Shown: one piece after another, positions 1 to 5,035 of the stretch
Position numbering within the stretch: the stretch's first letter is position 1
Layout of the letters: each line of letters starts with the position of its first letter
Origin: an uncultured Eubacteriales bacterium
GTDB taxonomy: Bacteria; Bacillota; Clostridia; UMGS1810
Direction: 5' to 3'
NCBI GenBank assembly: GCA_900555295.1
Contig: USKN01000104.1
Location: 1 to 6,665, forward strand
Length of the DNA stretch: 6,665 nucleotides
The notes under the pieces: generated by a model
Databases searched by the model: none
What the model was told of the DNA's origin: nothing
The model's input: the letters and a program-made list of their open reading frames with translations, nothing else
Position numbers and translations under genes: made by a program

Positions 1-1534
1 TCCGCAAACCGTTTTTTGCCAAAAAACGGTTTATGACGAATTAAAAAATGCTATTTGCAATACCGAAAACAATAAAATAAATACACAGCAAAAAATAGAA
101 AATATTGCAAAATTGTGTGAAATAAGCGGTGTTTTAAAAAATCATCCGTATGATTTATCGGGCGGTGAAGCGCAGCGTGCGGCACTTGCAATTGTGCTTT
201 TAAAAAATCCCGATATAATTATTCTCGATGAACCAACAAAAGGTCTTGACGCACATTTTAAAATTAAACTTGCAAACATACTGAAAAGTTTATGCAAAAG
301 CGGTATAACCATAATTACGGTATCACACGATATTGAGTTTTGTGCCGAGTGTGCCGACAGATGCGCTATGTTTTTTGACGGGCAGATTGTATCGCAGGCC
401 GCAACACGTCCGTTCTTTGCGGGAAACAGCTATTATACAACAGCTGTCAACCGAATGGCGCGTGATATTATACCGAATGCCGTAAAAGAGAGTGATTTAT
501 CGGCGGCACTTCACATTGAGCAAAGAAAAACCGATATTAAACAGTTTAAGGCTGACATACAAAATACAAATATATGTACTCAAAATTTAACAAACAATTT
601 AAAAAACAATAAAAACAGCAAAAAAATAACTTTTTTAAATATGGCGGCGGCACTTGTTTTTTTTGTACTCTTTGCGGTTACGCAATTTAAATTTGTGTCC
701 GAATATACAGATTGGAAGGACATTGTTTTTCAAATTGCGGCAATTATATTCCTCGGCGGGGCACTTTTAAATATTATTCCGCAAAAAGAATACATAAACT
801 ATGCCAAAAACGAACCGTTTAAAGAACGTCTTACGCAAAAATCGCGTCTGGCGCTGATTATCACTTTAATTATTATACCTCTCACAATATTTACGGGAGT
901 GTATTATTTAAAAGACAGAAAATATTACTTTATAAGTTTGCTTATTATATTTGAAACGCTTACTGCGTTTATGTGTGCGTTTGAGGATAAAAAACCCCAC
1001 GCGCGCGAACTTGTTATTATAAGTGTATTATGTGCCTGCGCTGTTGCCGGACGTGCGGCATTTGCACCGCTTCCGCAATTTAAACCCGTTGTTGCCGCAG
1101 TAATTATAACGGGAATATGTTTTGGGGGCGAAACGGGATTTTTAACGGGTGCCGTTACGGGTTTTGTATCAAACTTCTTTTTTGGTCAGGGTCCCTGGAC
1201 GCCCTGGCAAATGTTTTCGTTTGGAGCGGTTGGACTTATTGCGGGAATAATGTATCAAAACAAATTAATAAAACGAACAAAGAGCGGATTATGTATATTC
1301 GGCTTTTTGGCAACGGTTATTGTATACGGCGGAATAATGAATTCTGCCTCCGTAATAATATGGCAGCCAAAACCCACAAAGGCAATGTTTATATCGGCAT
1401 ATATTATGGGTTTGCCGTTTGATATTATACACGGACTTGCAACGGCTTTCTTTTTATGGTTTGGCGCACAGCCGCTTATTGAAAAAATTGAAAGAGTCAA
1501 AATAAAATACGGGCTTAAAAAATGTAAAATATAA
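1..1534 (+). CDS. Fused ECF transporter protein: EcfA-type ATPase plus S component (5'-partial)
   Basis: The reading frame is open from nt 2, so the N-terminus with Walker A lies outside the window; 510 residues are visible. Numbering from nt 2, the first residues match the ATPase Q-loop (PQTVFCQKTVYDEL). The ABC signature LSGGE is at about 52-56, Walker B IIILDEP at 72-78, the D-loop GLD at 81-83 and the H-loop histidine at 109 (TVSHD). A polar, Asn/Lys-rich linker (about 150-208) is followed by four hydrophobic segments (about 212-228, 243-258, 284-300, 307-325). A membrane S-component-like domain follows (about 334-500, with GRAAFAPLPQFKP, SNFFFGQGPWTPWQ and LPFDIIHG). ECF importers take up vitamins or metals using ATPases, a T protein and an S protein. 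The S part resembles the family that includes the cobalamin component CbrT, but this substrate is an inference. EcfT and possibly a second ATPase domain would lie upstream. An in-frame TTG at 113 is not the real start, because the homology continues before it. Confidence 0.88.
   Translation, partial: PQTVFCQKTVYDELKNAICNTENNKINTQQKIENIAKLCEISGVLKNHPYDLSGGEAQRAALAIVLLKNPDIIILDEPTKGLDAHFKIKLANILKSLCKSGITIITVSHDIEFCAECADRCAMFFDGQIVSQAATRPFFAGNSYYTTAVNRMARDIIPNAVKESDLSAALHIEQRKTDIKQFKADIQNTNICTQNLTNNLKNNKNSKKITFLNMAAALVFFVLFAVTQFKFVSEYTDWKDIVFQIAAIIFLGGALLNIIPQKEYINYAKNEPFKERLTQKSRLALIITLIIIPLTIFTGVYYLKDRKYYFISLLIIFETLTAFMCAFEDKKPHARELVIISVLCACAVAGRAAFAPLPQFKPVVAAVIITGICFGGETGFLTGAVTGFVSNFFFGQGPWTPWQMFSFGAVGLIAGIMYQNKLIKRTKSGLCIFGFLATVIVYGGIMNSASVIIWQPKPTKAMFISAYIMGLPFDIIHGLATAFFLWFGAQPLIEKIERVKIKYGLKKCKI
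6..32. repeat. Perfect 12-bp inverted repeat inside the ATPase coding region
   Basis: AAACCGTTTTTT at 6-17 is the exact reverse complement of AAAAAACGGTTT at 21-32, with a 3-nt loop (GCC). It lies in codons of the ATPase Q-loop region, so it may simply follow from the encoded residues. It would nevertheless form a stable mRNA hairpin. Neither arm is followed by a T-run outside the stem, so it is not a standard terminator on either strand. Confidence 0.6.
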
Positions 1535-1537
1535 CTG

Positions 1538-1566
1538 TTGTATATTTTAAAGCATTATGTTATTAT
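1538..1566 (+). promoter_or_regulatory. Possible sigma-70-type promoter for the hydE operon
   Basis: In the 58-nt gap between the transporter gene and hydE, TTGTAT (1538-1543) and TATTAT (1561-1566) are separated by exactly 17 nt. The -10 box matches consensus at 5 of 6 positions, but the -35 box only at 3 of 6. A start near 1573 would leave a leader of about 20 nt with the GGGAAG ribosome binding site. The region is A/T-rich, so chance matches are likely. No terminator is visible in this gap, so read-through from the transporter gene is also possible. Confidence 0.35.
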
Positions 1567-1592
1567 ATAGTAGTGTTGGGAAGTGATATACA

Positions 1593-2624
1593 TTGAATAA
1601 AATTTTAAATAAATTATACCGCGAAAACAATTTAAACGATATTGAGTTTAAAGAACTTTTAAATACAAACAAATACGATAATGAATTATTTGAAAAAGCG
1701 GATTTTGTAAGACGCGAAGTATACGGCAATAAAGTATATATACGCGGCCTGATAGAGTTTACAAATTATTGCAAAAACGATTGCCTTTATTGCGGAATAA
1801 GACGGTCGAACAAAAACGCCGTAAGATATCGCCTTACAAAGGATGAAATACTTGACTGCTGCCGTGAAGGTTATTCGCTCGGTTTCAGAACTTTTGTACT
1901 TCAAGGCGGAGAAGACGCCTATTATACCGATGAACTTATATGCGATATTGTATCGGAAATACGCAAAAATTATAAAGACTGCGCAATAACGCTTTCAATA
2001 GGCGAAAGAAGCAAAGAAAGCTACAAATCATTTTTTGATGCGGGTGCAAACAGATATCTCTTGCGCCACGAAACTGCCGATGAAAAACATTATAAAATGC
2101 TTCACCCCAAAAATATGAGCCTTGAAAACCGCAAAAAGTGTCTTTTTAATTTAAAAGAAATAGGCTATCAGGTAGGTTCGGGATTTATGGTGGGCAGTCC
2201 CTATCAAACAACAGATAATTTAATAAGCGATTTGCGTTTTTTAAAAGAGCTTAATCCGGATATGATAGGTATAGGGCCGTATATAACGCACAGCGAAACT
2301 CCGTTTAAAGATAAAAACAACGGCTCGGTTGAGCTTACGTTAAGGCTTGTTGCCGTGTTAAGACTTATGTTTCCGTATGCGCTTATACCGTCAACAACCT
2401 CACTCGGCACACTGCACCCAAACGGCAGAGAATTGGGTCTTAAAGCCGGTGCAAACGTAGTAATGCCAAATCTATCCCCCGTTAAAACACGAAAGCTGTA
2501 CGACTTGTACGAAAATAAAATATGTACGGGAGAGGAAGCCGCACAATGCAGGGGCTGCCTTGAAAAGCGAGTACAGTCGGCAGGATACGAAATTGTAACC
2601 GATATTGGAAATGTAAAAAGGTGA
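1593..2624 (+). CDS. hydE: [FeFe] hydrogenase H-cluster radical SAM maturase HydE
   Basis: This 343-residue protein matches HydE along its length. HydE is a cytoplasmic radical-SAM enzyme that helps build the di-iron subcluster of the [FeFe]-hydrogenase active site. It acts on the cysteine-bound Fe(CO)2CN unit made by HydG, before assembly on HydF. The radical-SAM motif CX3CX2C is at C60, C64 and C67 (CKNDCLYCG). Other HydE landmarks are VLQGGED (102-108), LRHETAD (157-163), GIGPYITHSETP (226-237), PSTTSLGTLHPNGRE (266-280) and NVVMPNLSP (288-296). A second CX7CX2C motif (C311, C319, C322), which holds an accessory Fe-S cluster in some HydE proteins, is present. The start is TTG at 1593, chosen because GGGAAG (1578-1583) lies 9 nt upstream and the N-terminal length fits the family. 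hydF, hydG and the hydrogenase are not in the window. The next gene begins 9 nt after its stop. Confidence 0.94.
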   Translation: MNKILNKLYRENNLNDIEFKELLNTNKYDNELFEKADFVRREVYGNKVYIRGLIEFTNYCKNDCLYCGIRRSNKNAVRYRLTKDEILDCCREGYSLGFRTFVLQGGEDAYYTDELICDIVSEIRKNYKDCAITLSIGERSKESYKSFFDAGANRYLLRHETADEKHYKMLHPKNMSLENRKKCLFNLKEIGYQVGSGFMVGSPYQTTDNLISDLRFLKELNPDMIGIGPYITHSETPFKDKNNGSVELTLRLVAVLRLMFPYALIPSTTSLGTLHPNGRELGLKAGANVVMPNLSPVKTRKLYDLYENKICTGEEAAQCRGCLEKRVQSAGYEIVTDIGNVKR

Positions 2625-2633
2625 ATAAACAAT

Positions 2634-3767
2634 ATGACAGAAATTACTCTCAATGAATTACAAAAATTAACAAGTGCGGAATATATGCTTGTGGATATAC
2701 GTGACGTAGTATCGTTTGAATACGGGCATATGGACGGTGCGGTAAACATACCGCTTGATAATTTTAAAAGCGAGACGCTTGATAAAACAAAAAAAATAAT
2801 TTTATACTGCAAATCGGGAATTGTAAGCGTAGACCTTGCCGAACAGCTTTGTGCCGACGGGTTTTGCGCATACAGTTTAAATGAGGGTTATATAGGCTGG
2901 CTTAAAGAAAAAATAAGGCGCGAAAGCACAGATGTTAAAACGCTTGAAAAGGTGGAAAAAAGCATACAAAAAAAATTTCACAAACAGCTTTTTTCAAAAT
3001 TTGCATATGCGATTAACGAATACAAGCTTGTTGAACCAAACGATAAAATTGCGGTATGCATATCCGGCGGAAAAGACTCTATGCTTATGGCAAAGCTTTT
3101 TCAGGAGCTTAAACGTCATAACAAATTTCCTTTTGAACTTGTATTTTTGGTAATGGACCCCGGATACAGCAGTGAAAACCGCGAAATTATAGAACATAAC
3201 GCAAAAAAACTCAATATACCCATTACCGTATTTGAAAGCACCATATTTGACTCTGTATACAATATAGAAAAGTCGCCGTGTTATGTATGTGCAAGAATGC
3301 GAAGAGGATATTTGTACTCAAAGGCAAAAGAACTCGGCTGCAACAAAATTTCTCTCGGTCACCATTATGATGATGTTATTGAAACAATTTTAATGGGAAT
3401 GCTGTACAGCGGTCAAACCCAAACTATGATGCCAAAGCTTAAAAGCACCAATTTTGAGGGTATGGAGCTTATACGTCCTATGTACCATATACGTGAAGAC
3501 GATATAAAAAAATGGCGTGACTATTGCGATTTGCAATTTATACAATGCGCCTGCAAGTTTACCGATACCTGCACATCGGAAGCATGCCTTACGTCATCGA
3601 GAACAGGTTCAAAAAGACTTGAAACAAAACATATAATAGCAAAATTAAAACAAACAAATCCATATGTTGAAAGCAATATATTTAAAAGCGTTCAAAATGT
3701 AAATCTTGAAACAATTATTGCTTATAAAGACAAGAACGGAACACATAATTTTTTGGATAATTATTAA
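2634..3767 (+). CDS. Rhodanese domain fused to a TtcA-family tRNA thiolation ATPase
   Basis: This is a two-domain protein of 377 residues. Residues 1-93 form a rhodanese domain: LVDIRD at 19-24, GHMDGAVNIP at 31-40, and active-site loop YCKSGIVS with C59 as the probable persulfide carrier. A basic linker leads to an N-type PP-loop ATPase (about 112-345) with SGGKDS at 144-149. The TtcA signature follows: PCYVCARMRRG (C216, C219) and GHHYDDVIET (242-251). C305, after IRPMYHIREDDI, lines up with the third [4Fe-4S] ligand of E. coli TtcA. TtcA makes 2-thiocytidine at tRNA position 32, so the rhodanese domain probably supplies sulfur; this division of labour is inferred. Extra cysteines C307, C313 and C318 differ from the E. 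coli pattern, so the target base is not certain. The ATG at 2634 follows AAGGTG (2618-2623), which overlaps the hydE stop codon, so co-expression with hydE is likely. Confidence 0.88.
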   Translation: MTEITLNELQKLTSAEYMLVDIRDVVSFEYGHMDGAVNIPLDNFKSETLDKTKKIILYCKSGIVSVDLAEQLCADGFCAYSLNEGYIGWLKEKIRRESTDVKTLEKVEKSIQKKFHKQLFSKFAYAINEYKLVEPNDKIAVCISGGKDSMLMAKLFQELKRHNKFPFELVFLVMDPGYSSENREIIEHNAKKLNIPITVFESTIFDSVYNIEKSPCYVCARMRRGYLYSKAKELGCNKISLGHHYDDVIETILMGMLYSGQTQTMMPKLKSTNFEGMELIRPMYHIREDDIKKWRDYCDLQFIQCACKFTDTCTSEACLTSSRTGSKRLETKHIIAKLKQTNPYVESNIFKSVQNVNLETIIAYKDKNGTHNFLDNY

Positions 3768-3782
3768 TTTGTACAAATATAT

Positions 3783-3787
3783 GGAGG
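3783..3787 (+). promoter_or_regulatory. Ribosome binding site that fixes the tcdA start
   Basis: GGAGG lies 5 nt before ATG 3793. An in-frame ATG at 3781 overlaps this site and has no comparable site of its own, so 3793 is the better start. Confidence 0.75.
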
Positions 3788-3792
3788 AAATT

Positions 3793-4554
3793 ATGCTCAA
3801 TCAATTTTCAAGAACACAGCTTTTGCTTGGAAAAGAAGCAATGGAAAAACTTAAAAACTCACACGTTGCCGTATTCGGAATAGGCGGTGTGGGCGGATAT
3901 ACGGCAGAGGCACTTGCGCGTAGCGGTGTGGGATACATTGATTTAATAGATGATGATAAAGTATGTATAACAAATATAAACCGTCAAATATATGCCACAC
4001 GCAAAACGGTCGGCAAATACAAAACAGATGTTGCAAAGGAGCGTATATTGGATATAAACCCCAACGCAAACGTTACTGTATACAAAACATTTTACACACC
4101 CGAAACTGCGGATATGTTTGATTTTGGCATATACGATTATGTGGTTGACGCCATAGACACCGTAACGGGAAAAATAGAATTGGCGGTTCGTGCCTCCTTA
4201 TCGTCAACTCCCATAATAAGCTCAATGGGAGCGGGCAACAAATTAGACCCGTCGGCTTTTGAAGTAACCGATATTTATAAAACTTCAATATGCCCACTTG
4301 CGCGTGTAATGCGACGCGAATTAAAAAGGCGCGGTATACCCAAACTAAAGGTTGTATATTCAAAAGAAAAGGCAATGACGCCTATAGACGATAATGTAGG
4401 CTGCAAATCAAACTGCGTATGCCCTCCGGGTACACAGCGCACTTGCACGCAGCGCCGCCAAATACCGGGCAGTACGGCTTTTGTACCTGCCGTTGCGGGG
4501 CTTATTATGGCAGGAGAAGTTGTATGCGATATAACAGGAGTACGAAATATTTAA
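3793..4554 (+). CDS. tcdA: tRNA threonylcarbamoyladenosine dehydratase TcdA (E1/ThiF-like)
   Basis: This 253-residue protein belongs to the E1/ThiF/MoeB superfamily and its YgdL/TcdA branch. TcdA uses ATP to dehydrate t6A at tRNA position 37 to its cyclic form, ct6A, in the cytoplasm. The N-terminus FSRTQLLLGKEAMEKL is typical of the family. The nucleotide-binding loop GIGGVGG is at 29-35, DDDKVCITNINRQ at 53-65, VVDAIDTVTGK at 117-127, and the CPLARVMRRELKRRGI helix at 167-182. The C-terminal part has clustered cysteines (C204, C208, C210, C218) followed by RRQIPGSTAFVPAVAGLIMAGEVV, the form I associate with clostridial TcdA. Their role is unproven. The start at 3793 is set by GGAGG; in-frame sequence further upstream overlaps the end of the preceding gene and is not family-like. 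It is the last gene before a strong terminator, 25 nt after the TtcA-like gene. Confidence 0.92.
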   Translation: MLNQFSRTQLLLGKEAMEKLKNSHVAVFGIGGVGGYTAEALARSGVGYIDLIDDDKVCITNINRQIYATRKTVGKYKTDVAKERILDINPNANVTVYKTFYTPETADMFDFGIYDYVVDAIDTVTGKIELAVRASLSSTPIISSMGAGNKLDPSAFEVTDIYKTSICPLARVMRRELKRRGIPKLKVVYSKEKAMTPIDDNVGCKSNCVCPPGTQRTCTQRRQIPGSTAFVPAVAGLIMAGEVVCDITGVRNI

Positions 4555-4575
4555 AGTTAATCGTTTTACCGCAGC

Positions 4576-4626
4576 AAAGGAGTGTGCCGCAAAGTATAAT
4601 TGTATTTTGCGGCACACCTCTTTTTT
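4576..4626 (+). terminator. Strong intrinsic terminator after tcdA
   Basis: GTGTGCCGCAAA (4582-4593) pairs perfectly with TTTGCGGCACAC (4606-4617) as a 12-bp stem around a 12-nt loop. After one mismatch, AAAGG (4576-4580) can extend the stem with the bases after 4618. TTTTTT (4621-4626) follows. It lies 21 nt after the tcdA stop codon and closes the hydE-TtcA-tcdA transcription unit. Confidence 0.9.
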
Positions 4627-4663
4627 AAATAAAATTGCAACCTTTTTAATTGTTTATGTGTAG

Positions 4664-4885
4664 GCAAACGAATTAAAATTACTACATAATCTTAAAGCAA
4701 AAAAGAAAAACAGTTTGGAAAAAGCAATTAAAATATATACTCCATATGCAAGTACATTAATATACAATACCGTCGGCGGAGCTGTTTCAAAAGAGGATAT
4801 TGAAGAGGTTATAGCCGATACTTTTATTCTGCTGTGGCAAAACATTGACAATATTGACGAAACCAAGGGAAGCATTAAATCATAA
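4664..4885 (+). pseudogene. ECF-type RNA polymerase sigma factor, N-terminal fragment
   Basis: The frame after the TAG at 4661-4663 is open to TAA at 4883-4885 and encodes about 73 residues. From 4712 it reads SLEKAIKIYTPYASTLIYNT, then VGGAVSKEDIEEVIADTFIL and LWQNIDNIDETKGSIKS. This matches region 2 of clostridial ECF sigma factors, which binds core RNA polymerase and the -10 element. An intact protein would continue after GSIK with the rest of region 2, a linker and region 4 (another 100 residues or so); all of that is missing. There is no ATG or GTG in frame. A TTG at 4715 has no good ribosome binding site and would start inside the conserved part. The piece is therefore most likely dead. 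Confidence 0.75.
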
Positions 4886-5007
4886 ATAATTTTTTGAGTT
4901 TCGGTATCAATAAGTACCACTCCGTCAAAATACTCCGGTAAAAAATATGCCAATATATCGCTCTGCGATATGCTTTTTAAAACTTCATTACGGTTTTTAT
5001 GTATAAA
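4883..5007 (-). pseudogene. Coding-like fragment, possibly the N-terminal piece of a sensor protein
   Basis: On the - strand the frame opens after a TAA at 5008-5010 and encodes about 41 residues, including NEVLKSISQSDILAYFLPEY and FDGVVLIDTETQKIIYD. The composition and the phrase FDGVVLIDTETQ look like real protein and recall PAS-like or sensor segments before GGDEF domains. That family assignment is only an impression. There is no ATG at its start; a TTG at 4953 is the only in-frame candidate. At about 4883 the frame passes into the antisense of the sigma-factor fragment, so the C-terminus is lost. An alternative is that the resemblance is chance in a non-coding stretch. Confidence 0.4.
4955..4971. 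repeat. Short 7-bp inverted repeat, weak terminator candidate
   Basis: ATATCGC (4955-4961) and GCGATAT (4965-4971) pair around a 3-nt loop. On the + strand GC and then TTTTT (4974-4978) follow, giving a weak terminator shape. It also lies inside the putative - strand coding fragment, so it may have no function. Confidence 0.3.
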
Positions 5008-5035
5008 TTATACCTTGTTTTTAATGCCGGGTCAA
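5007..5035 (-). promoter_or_regulatory. Near-consensus sigma-70 promoter across the CoA ligase stop codon
   Basis: Read on the - strand, TTGACC (5035-5030) and TATAAT (5012-5007) are separated by exactly 17 nt. The -10 box is perfect and the -35 box matches 5 of 6 positions. The TGA stop of the CoA ligase gene (5034-5032) lies inside the -35 box. Transcription would begin near 5000 and run leftward through the sensor-like fragment and antisense to the sigma fragment. No intact downstream gene is visible, so the promoter may have belonged to a gene that was lost. Confidence 0.6.

Larger units (their letters stand above)
4627..5031. other. Gene-free scar region with two truncated coding fragments
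   Basis: These roughly 400 nt between the tcdA terminator and the CoA ligase stop codon hold no intact gene. A sigma-factor fragment points right and a possible sensor fragment points left; they meet at about 4880-4890. An orphan-looking - strand promoter lies at the right edge. No inverted repeats, target-site duplication or transposase remnant was found by eye at the join. Confidence 0.6.

Noticed and set aside
113..115. TTG as start of the transporter gene
   Set aside because: The frame is open to the left edge and encodes a matching ABC Q-loop before this codon, so the gene begins outside the window.
1535..1592. Riboswitch or T-box leader before hydE
   Set aside because: The gap is only 58 nt and contains no stable stem, conserved box or terminator.
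2204..2812. 202-codon open frame on the - strand
   Set aside because: It lies antisense to hydE and the next gene, crosses their boundary and has no recognisable family; it is a shadow of strong genes on the other strand.
3706..3792. N-terminal extension of tcdA by up to 29 residues
   Set aside because: The sequence overlaps the end of the preceding gene, is unlike the family N-terminus, and GGAGG at 3783-3787 points to ATG 3793.
4408..4628. Open frames on both strands over the tcdA 3' end and terminator
   Set aside because: They read through the end of tcdA and the terminator hairpin in other frames, without a ribosome binding site or family resemblance.
4654..4953. 99-codon - strand frame as a single small protein
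   Set aside because: About 24 N-terminal codons look coding, but the remainder is antisense of the sigma-factor fragment, so the frame is a product of the junction.
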